NCBI RefSeq assembly: GCF_051106095.1
Contig: NC_135785.1
Coordinates: 188,401,545-188,465,544 of the forward strand
Length of the DNA stretch: 64,000 bases
Origin: Pogona vitticeps
Taxonomy: Eukaryota > Chordata > Lepidosauria > Squamata > Agamidae
Direction of reading: 5' to 3'
Positions 45,331-57,524 of the stretch are shown here, in pieces (the stretch's first letter is position 1; each line of letters begins with the position of its first letter). The notes under the pieces were generated by a model. It was not told the DNA's origin. It saw only the letters and a list, made by a program, of their open reading frames with translations, and made no database searches. The translations under genes and the position numbers were made by a program.

Positions 45331-48300
45331 CTTGTCCGCGAGGCTGTCACTGCATGAGCATCAGATAAGAATAAAAATAGTTGTGACAATAGAGCCCCCT
45401 CCCACAGCTGTGCTCTTTCCCCGTTAAACGTTTATTGTGGGGGGGGGGAGAGAGAAACTTCCCAGGAGAATGGGAAGGCTGGAAAGGGAAAGGCGAACGT
45501 CGATGTGTGTGTAAGTGTAAGAAAGAACTTTGCTGGGGATGCAAGAAAAGCGCTTGGCCAGAACCAGCCCTGTTTCCAGTGAGGGAAACCGTGCTGGCCT
45601 AAACACGTTTATCGTGGCGTCAGCTTTCCTGCACTTGTCCATGGAAGCTTTATTGCCATCAAAAGTGTGTTTGGGCCCGGTTAACGCACGCGGCCTTCAC
45701 GTGGTGCCTTGAGTTGCTCATGCCGCCCACGCCAGTGCGAATGAAACCAAAAAGGAAGGGGGTCATAAGGGACTTTTTGAACATTCTCCTTCACTCCTTT
45801 AGCAGGTTATAACGAAGGTAGGCGCACCTCCTTTCCTGATGTTTATTTTCCTGTGACTAAACACAGATAACAGCTTTCGAATAGGACACGTCAGATGAAG
45901 CTGGTTGGTTTAAAAAGCAGAGATAAAAACATCCAAATTAATTTGTGCAGAAAACTAAAATACTGTACTTTAAAAAACATTTTGTTTGAAGTATTTTTGG
46001 AAAGGCATTCTTAGTGTACAGTATTAGCAAAAAGATTTAATATGTTGTATTTCTAGATGTTTCTCTAAGTCTTATCTTAGAAAGAAACTAGTTCCAAATA
46101 GTTCCACATTTTTATAGTGACTACGAAGAGAAGCTAATCTTTTATAGGATGATTCAAACATTTGGGCATGATTTTTAATAACCTGGGTTCTGTCTTCCTC
46201 ATGAAACCCCTTTCTTTAATACACAAAGCATCAGAAAAATTTAATTTGCACTGTAAACTATTATTTGATTACTTTTTTGTTACTACAAAATCCTGAGAAA
46301 TCAGTTTAAAAGAACAACATACAGTACACTTAAAGGCACTTCACTGAATAAAATTAAAATCTATACACAAGTGTATAGGATTGCACTATTAACTGCTGTT
46401 CAAATTGTGCTTTGGCATTTTGTGCAGAACCTCAGAAGTATAACTATAAGCACTGCAGTGTAATTTCCTTAACCCCTCATTTCTTGGACCCAAGCTAAGC
46501 AAAATTTTCACTTAAGTTCTTCCAGGATTTATCCTTTAAAACAAAAACTGACACCAATATCACACAGAGAATGTGGAGCTAAAGAGCAATCGCGCAAGTG
46601 AATATTTTGGGAGTTTTGCATGTACTAGAATGGAAATATATGTTTGCTTTTTACATCAATACATGTGATTAGATTTGATACTTAAAACTTTTATGTGTTC
46701 TTTCAATTTTTAGTTTCTAAACCAGCTCCTGATTGGGAAGGAACAGCGGTCATCAATGGAGAGTTTAAAGAGCTGAAACTAACAGATTATGATGGGAAAT
46801 ATGTTGTTTTCTTCTTTTATCCTCTTGACTTGTAAGCAAACAGTTGCAGTTGTAATACATACATAAATTCACAATGTTTATTCTTGTTCAGAGGGATTGT
46901 AGCAACTGCTATTTATTATTTAGATGAGGGACATCTCATTGAAAGGAAAAGATTTAATTGTTTGCATGTTGAAAATGTTAAAAGAGGAAAGGAAGTTGTG
47001 AAACTCTCACAAATTTTGTCTCAAAAGATTTTCTAATTTTGTGAAGAAATATACATTTGCTTTTGAATATGAGAAAGTATCAGCCTGCTTTCTGTGCTGA
47101 AGATCCTATGTTCAGTCCCCTGCAACTCCTGGTATGAGTAGGAAGGTATTCTGCCTGAAACCTTGAGAGCTGCCTGTCTGTGTTGGCAGTACTGGGACCA
47201 GATGGACCAAGGGTTTGACTTCATGTAAGGCAGTAGTTTCCTAAATCTTTTAATCCTTCCTGTGGCCGACATCCAGTGTTGTGCTACTCTAGTATCAGCA
47301 CATGGAATTTCTTTCCTTCTTGCAGTCCTTGAAGTCAAGTGAAAATTGGTACTGGGAGCACATTTTGTGTTCTATGTTGATTGCTGCCTGCTGTTTTAAT
47401 TCAGCTGGAAATATTTTTGGCTCATTTAAAATTGTTCAGTGTATTTTGGCATTTGTGACATTGTTTTTAGTAGTGCTCATGTTGATGTAACTGCAAAGAT
47501 AATGGTTGAAATCCTGTAACTTAGCATATTAAGTTCCACTAGAATGGGCTATTGAATTAGTAGGGATTTGATAAGTCACTTCCTCTGTAGGTTCATTGAT
47601 TAAAATGGCCCAACTCTAGTGTGACTTATTACACTGATCTACAGAACCTCAGCCAAGCATTCTTTGTTGCGTGAGGCAATGTACATGCAGAGTTTTAAAA
47701 ATATGAACATCTTTATCATCAGCATTCCTTCAAATATCAAACCAACAGAGCATGCTGCCTAGGATACTGAGAGCAAAACAGGATCTCCTACAAATAGTTG
47801 TCTCTTCACTCAGAGGATGTGCCGTATAAACTATTAATGTGTAAATTAGAAGGAAAAGAAATGGCCAACTTTCCTGACAAGGATACATGCTAAGTGCTCT
47901 CTCTCTCTCTTTCCAGCCCTTTCTTCACCATATAACTGTAGAGCTTGTAACCACCTCTAAACTCAGCTCTTTACTAATAAGGAGCATAGTGGAGAAAGGT
48001 TTCAGAAGAGTTGGGGGGAAAGTCTACTTTTAAGATGCTGTAAGTCCAGCTATTTCCTTATCTGCAATTGACATCTCAGATGTTATGTGCAGGTTCAACA
48101 GAAATTGAATACACAAATAAGTTCTAGGGTTCCAACAGAAATCAGGGCTTCTTAGCACACTACATACATTATAACCCCACTTTCTGTAATATCTTATGGA
48201 GTCTAAAACAGGTGCCACTCTTGACAAACTCTGATCCTAGCTTTCCTATGATTGTCAGGTCCTCTTGGCCAATAGCTGTTGCCCTGACTAGAACCTGCTG

Positions 48301-51300
48301 ACTGAAATCTCATTCATGTGTTCACAATCCATTTATTACTTTGTCTATTATCTGCATTTTGTCTTTTATCTATATCCTCATTTGGTCATGGGTATCTGTG
48401 AAAATATATCGGTCGTGAACATGCATTTCTGTGTCTAAGGAAGTCCACAGAAGCTCTCACTGAAGTAAAACTTAGTCTTTCATTTGCTGTAATATTTGGG
48501 ATTTTTCTCCTTTTTTTGGTTTAAGTATTTTTTAAAAAAAATCTTGTTTAACAATATTGTGAGATGTGTTAACTCCCTTCAGTACGAGAAAGGTGGCATA
48601 AAAATGCAATGAGTGAATGAATGATTTTTTTTGTTTTCTTTCACTAACAGGCTAAGCATGTTTAGCCAAGTCCTCATCATATTTGCTTATTCTCTTCTAA
48701 ATTTAATTCTTTTAAAAAATTAATGTGTCTGGAGAGTTCCCTTGAATATACAAACATAAATAACATGCCACAGATTTATAGAGGCTGCTACATCATATGT
48801 GAAGTATTTCAATTTACTCAGTATAACAAGAGTATAGTTAGACTTCTAAATTGAAAGGATAAAATCGTCTTGCGTTGTACAAAATACAGATCTTGACTGT
48901 TGTTTATAGATTGTAAGTCTCATTTTGAATCTAGTAGTATGTTCGAAATGTTTATGTTACCATGTAAATATTTATGGTATTTTTACCAGCAGATGCATCA
49001 TTGGGGTACCATATGTACTGGATCCAGCATTGCAGGAATAGTACAGAAGGACTGCAGCTGCTAGAAATGTTTAAACATAGGTGTTTGTTTATAATAACAA
49101 AAATAGTAGTATAATGTAAAGATATTATCATATATTGACTGAAATCCAGTTGTTTAACATACTAGATCACAATTTGAGTAGACCCAGTGAATTAGTAGAA
49201 TTTACAGAGGACTTGACTCACCAGATCCCCACTGATTCAGTGGGCCTACTGCAGTTGCAACTGTACCATCTTGTTGGAATATACAGTATTGATAATGATT
49301 TTAATATTTTATATATGTAATATAGTTTATTAATGTAAGATAAAGTAAAGATTGCAGTGGGAAGAATCTTGTTTTTTCATACATTGCAGGAAATACATTT
49401 TCAGGAAAGGAGTTTATATGTACATTAGTGGTAGTAACAATGATAAATGTTCTTTTAGTTCTGTGAAATATAGAATTTAATCTTCTGTTTTGTTTTAATT
49501 TAGCACATTTGTGTGTCCAACAGAGATAATTGCCTTTAGTGACAGAATTGAAGAATTCAAAGCAATTGGTGCTGAAGTAGTAGCTTGTTCTGTAGATTCA
49601 CAGTTCACTCATTTAGCATGGTATGTTGTTTTCCCATCTCTTTTTTAAATCCAGGTTATTGATAACAAGCCATTTCATCTTATATGTAGAAATGTGGTTA
49701 GAACATCCAGGAACCAATCCAGCTAAATCTGTATGTGTGCTGTTAAAAGCCCACAACTATTCCATAAGTACAGATTTTTACTCAAAAGGGGCCTATTTAC
49801 TGGTAAGAAGCTTAATAACAGGAGACTCCCATTTGTAGACTACTGTGTATAAAATACAGTAGATGGAGAGTATATAATGGTCATATGCAGAATTATACAA
49901 CTTAGCGTATTACTAGGAATCCAGTTGGGGACTTCTTAATGGCATTCTGGGTGTAATGTGGCTGAGAGTTTTGTTTATATGATTTATTGGTCAGTAAAGC
50001 ATTTATTACTTGTACAACATTTTGGGTTGAGTCAGCAACTAGCCCTCCCTATATTTGTGAGCTTGCAAGTCACATGTGTTTTGTTTTTTTGGTGTGTGTG
50101 TTTTTTAGGGGGTAACCTCAGGGGTAAGCCTGATTTAGACCAGTGGTGAGAATTTTATGGAGCTATCTTGATCTTCAGTTATTTATTTTTTTAGTATTGA
50201 TCTGATAAAATTAAATCCACAGTCCTGACAAAATGTGTTTTGAAAAATGTATCGATAAATCCAATATGAAGGTGATTATAAATGTAAAAACGAATATGTA
50301 AATATATGAAGCAATTTGTGCTGAGGTATTTGGTGTTCTTTATTTCAATAGGATTAATACACCACGAAAACAAGGAGGACTTGGACCAGTGAAGATACCA
50401 CTACTTTCAGATTTGACACATCAGATTTCAAAGGATTATGGAGTTTATCTAGAGGACCAAGGACATGCTCTTAGGTATATTAACTATTTTCCTTTCCCTT
50501 CTCTTTCTCAGTGTTCCATAAGCCATCACTTATCATAGGATCTTGCTTGGAAAAAAATTGTGGGCCCTTCAAGTATGTGTTTATGATGCATAGATTAAAG
50601 TTAGACTTAAAGGAGTTAGCAGGCATAAGTCTTTATATATGATGGAGTAAGTTATTGTGAGTGGATGGTTTGGGTTTTGTGGGCTGTTTGGCTGTATTGT
50701 GAGTGGGCTTGGGCTTTCCTTCCCTTGTTCCGAAGGCTGAATGCTATCGACCACACATGACTGGAGTCATAGGATTTTGTAACAATGGTTTATTTGACTT
50801 TAACAGATTTTGAGTGTACAACAACTTCTGCTGGTCCAGTGGGCCCCCCAACTTGGGACAAATCTATCCAACCATAATGCAATTCATTTTGTCCAAAACA
50901 AAGTCCTCAGTGTGGGTAAACTCCAAATCTTTCCCAATCGGTGGGCTTCCTTAGAGGTTTGCTGTGGCTGGGACAGATAGTCCCACTGCAGGGGTGTCAA
51001 GCCTATTCTTCTTCTCACGGCAGGAGAGAAATCACCTCCGGGTGCCCCTCCTTCCAGGGAGCTTTCTTTCTTGGGTACATGTATACTGTGCATTCCAACG
51101 GTTCAATTCCATCTATTTGTATTTACATCCCTTCACTCTAGATTCCCCCTTACCTCTCTGACTTACATGTGGGTATTGGCTGATAACCCTGCCTACGTTC
51201 TACCTCTTTCAGAGGAAGTTTCACGTGCACCTCTTCATGCAACCACGGATCTTCTAACTCTAATCATCTCCATCCAATTCAGATATTCTGCTCTATTTCA

Positions 51301-53314
51301 GCTTCTTTTTTTCTCCTGCTCTTTCCCCTTCATCTCCTCTCCCCAGAACTCTACCTCTCCTCCTCAGTAGTCAAAAAGCTCTCTGTGATTGGTGGAACTC
51401 CTTCCACTATCACCTTCCTGTTCTGACTCCCTTCAAATATCCTGCCTTCAATATCCTGCATCTTCATTTGGGACACAGTGGGTAAAAGGGTATAGACTGT
51501 CTTGAATCCTTCAGCCTTAGAGGGGCTCACTTGCAGGGGATGGCTCATTTCTGGGTCTAGCACCTCTCTCCTGCTATTCCTCACAGCTATTTTTCTTGTT
51601 CATTTTATTTTTATTTTTTCCCATATACTTCCAGAGGCCTCTTCATTATTGATGACAAGAAAATTCTGAGACAGATAACAATGAATGATCTTCCTGTCGG
51701 TAGATCTGTAGATGAAACTCTTCGTCTAGTACAAGCATTCCAGTATACTGACAAACATGGAGAAGGTATATTTGCTTTTAAATAATGTAATAAGTGAGCA
51801 TTATTTAATGAGTAGTTGTTGCAATTGTGGAATCTTGTTCATTGTCATTTTCGCTTTAGAATTTCACAGTTCTAAGATCTGATAGCCCTGAAGTTGTAGT
51901 GTCTTCTCCCCCTGTATTCAATTTAGAAATTGCCATAAAATTGAAAGTATTACAGTGAATTCTTTTCTTCATCTTTTGTACAGATGTACATTCCTATCTG
52001 AAAGCAGAGGCTAATAACAAATAAGACAAAATAATTTCCTAGCTTTATAGCAGCTAGAATTGAGCCATAAAACTCTGCCATTATAAGTAGGGAAGCATTT
52101 TCATTGGTAACAAACACACATTGCCTTATGGTGAACTATAATGAGCTAACCATCTGTATCTCCCTTAAAATTATTTAGAATACCAGCTCAGCAGCTTGTA
52201 TGTCTAATACTTAATTTATTATAAAGTGTGCAATTCAGCCTTATTGTGGTCTCATAACTTTATATTAGTAAAGGATCTAATTCTATACTGCTTATGTTGC
52301 TGGGTATGTTACTTTCGATTCTTTTAACTAAAAACAAATAGTTTGTAAAGTCTTATGGATACAAATTTTCAAATGAAATTTAAATCTGTATTTCGATACT
52401 GTTTGCTGTTTTCAATTCAGAACATATTCTGATTTTTCTCATCTTTGTAATAGATTTTTGGCTACAGTAGGGGTAATCTGCAGAACAAGAATAGGAAGGG
52501 CAGTTTTTTAGACTGTCAGATTAACATCTCATTTCATTGCCTTTTCAGTTTGCCCAGCTGGCTGGAAACCAGGCAGTGAAACAGTAAGTTAGTGTTTATA
52601 TACGTTATCACATGAAAAATAGTAATTATTGTCCTAATTTGAAAAAGAGGGTTGTCTTACACAATGTAGAGAATATCACTACAAGCCAGAAGCATCATGC
52701 AAGCAATTCAGATGCCAATTGCACCCAGTTATGTGCCCTGTAAAAAAAAAAAAAACATTAAACTTTGCTATGGGACTTTGTGACATTTTATGATTTACAT
52801 TTTGCTAATCACCTGATTACCCTGTAGGAAATAGTTGCATTTAAGGTTTGGGTTGTCCCTGAACTGATAATTGTCAACATCTGTTTAGTGATAGTTTTCC
52901 TGAGATATTCATGAAAGACAAAGCACTTAACTTCCTCTACTTCTTCCAAATACTTTAACCTTAGGAAGTTAGTGTGTGGTTTTAATTAGTTTATTCACTC
53001 AGGAGAGACATCTATTAATAGTTCTATCCATGTTGTTCTAATTTCTATTTCTCCTATTTCTAGCATGTGTTAAATTCTCGGTTACTAGAAATCTTAAGGG
53101 GGGAACTGAAGGGGGAAAGAGAAACTAATTTTAAAAAGAAGCTTGTGTGTTACATTGCTGTGTGAACAGTTAGCATAATTGTTTCATACTAGATTTGATA
53201 TTCTTCCTTAAACTACAGTAGTTCAGTAGGGAATATTTTGTTGGGTTAATTTATAAACTCAACTCTAAAATTGCATTTCCTGGATTTTGTTAGTTATATA
53301 GGCTGTGAGTTGGA

Positions 53315-53356
<42 letters not shown>

Positions 53357-54137
53357 ATCATGGTGTAAAATCTATGATATATCTAAACAGTGCATTCAGG
53401 TGTGTGCCTGTGTCTATATATACAACTACAGTGGTGCCCCGCTTAACAATTATCCCGCTCCACAACGAAATCGCTTCACGACAATGTTTTTGCGATTGCT
53501 ATTGCGATCACAAAACAATGTTTCAAAGGCCTTTTTTTTTTTGCTTGACGATGATCGGTTCCCTGCTTCAGGAACTGATTTTTTGCTTAACGACAATCAG
53601 AAAACAGCTGATCGTGGTTTCAAAATGGCCACCCGCTATTCAAAATGGCTCCCTGCTGTGTTAAGGACGGATTCCTCACATTACAGGCATCGGAAAATGG
53701 CCGCCCTATGGAGGATCTTCGTTGGACGGCGAGGTATTTCGCCCCATTGGAACGCATTGAGCGGTTTTCAGTGCATTTCAATTGGCTTTTTCGCTTGATG
53801 ATGATTTCGCTTAACAGGAATTTTGCTGGAACGGATTATCGTCAAGCGAGGCACCACTGTATACACATACATGCTGAAGTATATGTGGAGCCATGCTTTC
53901 AAGCATATGTTTAGATCAAACCTGAAGATGCTATTTGGTGGTGTTGGTTGAGAATAACAGTTAAATACAGATGTTGAGATAAAACATTTGGGGGCAGATG
54001 TGAATCAGTAAAAGCCTTATTGCACTTTGTTTAGTAGTATTTTTAATGGCTCTTTCGAATATGATGGTGATTTTTCTCTTACACAGATCATTCCAGATCC
54101 TGCAGGAAAATTGAAGTATTTTGGTAAAGTGAACTGA
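44841..54137 (+). CDS. PRDX4: Peroxiredoxin 4, complete gene (seven coding exons)
   Basis: PRDX4 is a typical 2-Cys peroxiredoxin of the endoplasmic reticulum and secretory pathway. It reduces hydrogen peroxide and passes oxidising equivalents to protein disulphide isomerases. Coding exons are 44841-45120, 46714-46831, 49504-49620, 50352-50474, 51635-51765, 52549-52583 and 54087-54137. All introns are GT-AG and phases match, giving 284 residues (human 271). The N-terminus has a basic run then a hydrophobic segment (about residues 31-48), a signal-anchor-like ER leader. C64 corresponds to the extra N-terminal cysteine. The peroxidatic site is PLDFTFVCPTE (C137), with GGLG at 180-183, R236 in DLPVGR, the resolving cysteine C258 in VCPAGW, and the YF motif at 279-280. 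Every key residue is present. The ATG at 44841 has a good Kozak context (GGCCATGG). ACOT9 lies tail-to-tail downstream. Confidence 0.97.
46714..46831 (+). CDS. PRDX4: PRDX4 exon 2
   Basis: The exon encodes [20 protein letters not shown] to FFFYPLD, the first strands of the thioredoxin fold. The acceptor is TTTTTAG and the donor TT|GTAAGC. Intron 1 is 1593 bp. Confidence 0.95.
47070..47245 (+). mobile_element. tRNA-derived SINE with CR1-like tail, PRDX4 intron 2
   Basis: GATCCTATGTTCAGTCCCCT resembles a degraded B box. It is followed by GTAGGAAGGTATTCTGCCTG, AAACCTTGAGAGCTGCCTGT and the tail GACCAGATGGACCAAGGGTT, TGACTTCATGTAAGGCAG, which is the 3' signature of squamate SINEs mobilised by CR1 or L3-type LINEs. 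Confidence 0.65.
47250..49503. other. PRDX4 intron 2, rest; small repeat scraps
   Basis: AT-rich intronic sequence. A scrap at about 48560-48630 (GAAAGGTGGCATAAAAATGC with GAGTGAATGAATGA) looks like an L2 3' tail. The CT run at 47898-47912 is a short microsatellite. No further exon is needed, since the phases of exons 2 and 3 match. Confidence 0.5.
49504..49620 (+). CDS. PRDX4: PRDX4 exon 3 (peroxidatic cysteine)
   Basis: The exon encodes [19 protein letters not shown] to [14 protein letters not shown] and includes the peroxidatic C137 in the FVCPTE motif. The acceptor is AATTTAG and the donor TG|GTATGT. Intron 2 is 2672 bp. Confidence 0.97.
50352..50474 (+). CDS. PRDX4: PRDX4 exon 4 (GGLG motif)
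   Basis: The exon encodes [20 protein letters not shown] to [13 protein letters not shown]. The GGLG motif marks eukaryotic peroxiredoxins sensitive to overoxidation. The acceptor is CAATAG and the donor AG|GTATAT. Confidence 0.97.
50735..51600 (-). pseudogene. Unclassified minus-strand remnant in PRDX4 intron 4
   Basis: This GC-richer block fills most of intron 4 and has open stretches on the minus strand (for example in 51584-51351: [20 protein letters not shown]). Near its minus-strand 3' end lies an AATAAA (about 50796-50791), then a terminal region containing GGAACAAGGGAAGG. The overall plan resembles 54752-55490. The family is not recognised. If it is of retroelement origin it is a broken partial copy that is transcribed only as intron. 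Confidence 0.4.
51635..51765 (+). CDS. PRDX4: PRDX4 exon 5
   Basis: The exon encodes [38 protein letters not shown] and DKHGE, including the conserved arginine of DLPVGR. The acceptor is CTTCCAG and the donor AG|GTATAT. Confidence 0.97.
52549..52583 (+). CDS. PRDX4: PRDX4 exon 6 (resolving cysteine)
   Basis: A 35-bp micro-exon encodes [12 protein letters not shown] with the resolving cysteine C258. The acceptor is TTTTCAG and the donor ACA|GTAAGT. It is too short to appear as an open frame by length. Confidence 0.96.
53317..53356. repeat. (TTG)n microsatellite, PRDX4 intron 6
   Basis: About 13 uninterrupted GTT/TTG triplets. It produces a poly-Leu or poly-Cys run in chance frames. Confidence 0.95.
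53429..53859. mobile_element. Tigger-type (TcMar) MITE, 431 bp, PRDX4 intron 6
   Basis: The terminal inverted repeats CAGTGGTGCCCCGCTTAACA and the complement of the right end (CAGTGGTGCCTCGCTTGACG) are near-perfect. TA flanks both ends (53427-53428 and 53860-53861). There is no transposase frame. CAGTGGTGCCCCGCTTAAC termini are of the Tigger kind. Good end preservation suggests a fairly young insertion. Confidence 0.9.
54087..54137 (+). CDS. PRDX4: PRDX4 exon 7 (C-terminus and stop)
   Basis: The exon encodes [16 protein letters not shown] and a TGA stop. The KYF motif of the C-terminal arm is present. The human end is KYFDKLN. The acceptor is TTACACAG. Confidence 0.96.
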   Translation: MIPDPAGKLKYFGKVN

Positions 54138-54205
54138 CTCGTTTCTTCTAGATACACAACTGACAATTGAGAAGTTACCAATAAAGTTGCATTGCTTTTG
54201 ATAAT
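54138..54205 (+). other. PRDX4: PRDX4 3' UTR
   Basis: A short 3' UTR follows the TGA. An AATAAA sits at 54180-54185, 43 nt after the stop, and a T-rich stretch follows it. Confidence 0.7.
54180..54185 (+). terminator. PRDX4: PRDX4 polyadenylation signal AATAAA
   Basis: A canonical AATAAA in CCAATAAAGTTGCATTGC, placed 43 nt after the stop codon and followed by a T/GT-rich region. Cleavage probably occurs near 54200-54210. Confidence 0.8.
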
Positions 54206-54751
54206 TGTTTATTAGTTTGTGCTGGAAGTTTGTTGGAATATTGTTTTGGAATATATGTGATGAATGCTCCCTCTATCTAAGCAGAATGACAGCACTAAAG
54301 AGGTGAAGCACTACCAAACTATTAGCATTCAGAATTACTTCTGAGTTAGATACCTAACCTTCTCTTAGTCTCCCAAATGGCTGAATCCACAAAGCATAAC
54401 CTGACTATATATTTACTTATTTTAAAATAATCAAAACTGAATTTAATGGGATTTAATAAGCATACAGATTACTGTAGTTGTAGAACAACCATAGGTTCTG
54501 AATCCATCGTAATATTGAGGGCAGAATACTTCAGGAATAATAACAAACAGCCGTTCTCAAAGAATTCACTCCAGCGGTTCCAGTGAGCACATGCCGGTTG
54601 TACATTTGAAAGATTTCAATCCAAGTGCCCTGCATTTTTCACACTCCCATGCTTTCCATATGTATTTGCCACTAGAGTATGTTATTACTCTCACAAAACT
54701 TGACATTTTCCCTTTAGTATACTGTAATCAGGTTCTCCTGAAACCAGAGGC

Positions 54752-55490
54752 GGTCCCCTTGTTTGGGCGGGAATAAGAGTCAGAGGCGATTTTAAAAATT
54801 GAACAAATCCTTTTTATTCTCAGTAACCGCAACATTGACTAACTCAAATAGATCAAACATGCTGAACTCTGGTAAAATCTTGTATATCGCTCCTCACATT
54901 GGGGCCGGACCAAAGCGCTCCTGAGCTGTCATCGCCCGCAAGGGCGTGCTCCGGACCACGCAAACCATTCCACAGCAAGGGTGTCTTGCCCAGTCCCCTT
55001 CGCGTGGTGGCAGGTTGAAACAGGGACTGGAGCAAATCACCTTCCTCCCCCAACACTGGTTGCGGGGGTAGACCACTATTGTCCATTCTAGTGGTTTGAT
55101 CGTCATTTTGCCCGGCTTGGCTATGGGAGGGTCTGGGAGTAAACCTCCACCTGTATTTAGGTTAGGGAACTCCTTTATCAACCTCCTGGCCGCCTCTGCA
55201 TCTCCCTCATCTCCCGTCTGTACAGCTTTATCTCTCATGCATTTCGTGGTCCCGTCTGTTACGATTCTGAATTGCTGCGCCTCTTCTTCCTCTTTTATAA
55301 TCTCCTCCCATACAATGAGGTCTAGCTCCTCCCCTTTGGCATCTGCTAAGCACACTTCTAGAGTTTTCCTCTCCTCCCTCTCATATCTTTCTATCTCAAC
55401 CAAAACTCCCTCCACGCATCCCTGGTTTTCCTTTGAGGTCTGCTTCGGTGAGGACGGCACACTAACGTCTCCTCCTTCACACATACACTT
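54752..55490 (-). pseudogene. Unclassified minus-strand coding remnant between PRDX4 and ACOT9
   Basis: A minus-strand open frame (55484-54894, 196 codons) is GC-richer than its surroundings and encodes an acidic, Glu-rich first half and a Pro- and Cys-containing second half. I do not recognise the domain. An AATAAA lies on the minus strand near 54820-54815, and the block ends near 54752 with CCCAAACAAGGGGACCG. This looks like the 3' end of a dispersed, probably retroelement-related repeat rather than a host gene, because no splice-flanked continuation is visible. It is partial. Confidence 0.4.
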
Positions 55491-55494
55491 TCAA

Positions 55495-56580
55495 ATTTAA
55501 TTAGGATGTACTGAGCCTTGTATACTCAAATGCAGCGATTCAGACTTTTAGTATTTTGTCAACATGTTTTTCAAAAACCATGAGAGGTAATCAACAGAAA
55601 TAAGGATTTTGAAGCCGGTATAAGCAACATACTAGTCAGTTTGGGTTGACCATTTAGTGTCCTAGTTGTTTGAGTTCTTGCAAAGAAGGCAATGTGAAAT
55701 ATGAAATTTCAACTCGGTACACACAGTAGTAGTGTCTGAATCTGTATCCAGAGGAACAATACTATCCAATAGTCACTGAAGTTATGTGAAATTCCTCTTA
55801 TCTGCACTGAAGGCATGACTGAATTTCAAACTACTATTCAGAGGGAATTACCTTCTCATTATTTAAAAGTGCTACAGCTGATAAACTAAAATAATGATGA
55901 AATACTCCAGCTAATAAACTGAAATGTAGCCAGCACAGAGAAATAGAAGCATTCACAGAAAGAGTAACAGATGCTAAAAAGGCAGCTTCTTGTTATTTTA
56001 AGCAATTTGTTAGGGAAGATGGTTCCTTCTTAAGAAAAAACACTAATTTTGGCCCAGGAAGGAACTTGCATTGTGCATTTAATGTTCCATGCTATCTCAG
56101 AGAGAAAATAATGGACTAATAGTAGCAGTTGATCGGTCCTGATGAGCTGACCTGCGTTTTCACCACTGTTGTATCAATTGCATTCTAAAGGAAGCTTTCA
56201 ACAAAGTAGAAGTACTATTTTGGGGCTACCTAATAAAAGTAGTGTTTTTCCTGTAGTTGAGGTTCTACTTCCTACTTGCTTCCGATAGGCCAGAACTGAA
56301 TAACCAATCAGAATTCTCCAAGGGTCCTTCAAGAGGAGGGAATAACCCTGAGGAGACAGTTCTTTGGTTCCTGCCTCACATTTCATTGATGCACTTCTTG
56401 TCATTCATGTCCCAACTAGCCATTTTCATCTTTGGTAGAATAATGTTTTTTTAGAAAGTTATTTATGCTAGACTGGTCCATAATATTTGGAGAATTGATT
56501 GATTAACCCAGAAGATTGGACTGTGAGCTACCTGTTTGCAGTAGAGTCAAAAACTTTTCCCTTCTTGCTCAATATGTGAA
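55495..56580. other. No gene recognised
   Basis: About 1.1 kb of intergenic sequence between the convergent genes PRDX4 and ACOT9, with no supportable feature. Confidence 0.45.
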
Positions 56581-56590
56581 TCATTTATGG

Positions 56591-57515
56591 CAGTGGTGGT
56601 GAACCTTTTTGGGCTCACCTGCCCAAACTGGAAAAAAAAAACCAGTGGGCGGCATGCCGTGCCAGCAGCGGAACCGAAGTGCAGCAAAAGGGAATCCCAG
56701 GCACTGATGTGCCTTGAGACCCCACTCGGATCCAGCGCCAGCTGCTCTGGATCCACTTGTTGAAGTGCCAGCACCACAGCTGCAGCCGCCTTCTCAGGTT
56801 TGGCTGTGCGGGGGCGGGGGGAGTAGCGATCCGGCGACTTACAGCTCATGTGCCTGCAGAAAGGGCTCTGCGTGCCAGTTTGAGACCGGGGGCAAGGGTC
56901 GTGGTCTTCCCACTGGAGTGCTGTCCCTTCCCCACACTGGAGAGAGAAATACAGACACTGCCTACTTCACCTCTCAGGAAAACAGAACAGTGGGGGAACA
57001 GATACCCGGGACTTGGAGAGGGAGATACAAGGGTTAATAGTTGAGGAAACTCAAGAGAGATAGGCGGGAACAGAAGGAAGAAAGAGGGTGGAGATAGAGG
57101 CGGGAACAGCAGAGATAAAAAGGGCAGTCAGTTGCCTCCAGGCTGGGAATGGGTCTGGATGGAGGATCCATGGACTGGAGTTTGGGAAAGACTAAGTACC
57201 GAAGAAGGATTATAGGAAGAGAAGGGAGATACCCCCAAGACCCTCCTACTGGGGTGAAGCAGAGGCTAGGGAGTGGCGGAGGAGACTAAGGAAAGAGGAA
57301 AGAACAGATAGAATGGAGAGTGAGCGACATGGAGAGACTACAGGGAGGACCCTGGGCGACCATTACAACAGCCAGAGATGTCGGGTAGACCGAACCCCAA
57401 GATGATGGCACCATACCCTTACACAAGTCTCATGATTTATCCAAAAAAAAAGGGAACCACAGAGTGAACCCTCACAGCCAGTTGTGGCACGTGTGCCATA
57501 GGTTCGCCATCGCTG
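56591..57515. mobile_element. Non-autonomous hAT transposon, 925 bp
   Basis: The left end CAGTGGTGGTGAACCTTTTT and the complement of the right end (CAGCGATGGCGAACCTATGG) are imperfect inverted repeats. Flanks ATTTATGG (56583-56590) and CTTTATGG (57516-57523) match at seven of eight positions, as expected of an 8-bp hAT duplication. The interior includes a purine-rich block (about 57000-57360) that may be a separate captured or inserted sequence. Its charged-residue frame style recalls the remnant at 30.2 kb. No transposase is present. Confidence 0.85.
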
Positions 57516-57524
57516 CTTTATGGT

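Noticed and set aside
44826-45389. Minus-strand frame of 187 codons over PRDX4 exon 1
   Set aside because: It is the antisense shadow of the CpG island. Low-complexity Arg/Pro/Ser composition, and the + strand is clearly PRDX4.
53271-53914. 175-codon frame with a poly-Leu run
   Set aside because: It is the translation of the (TTG)n microsatellite joined to the Tigger MITE, inside PRDX4 intron 6.
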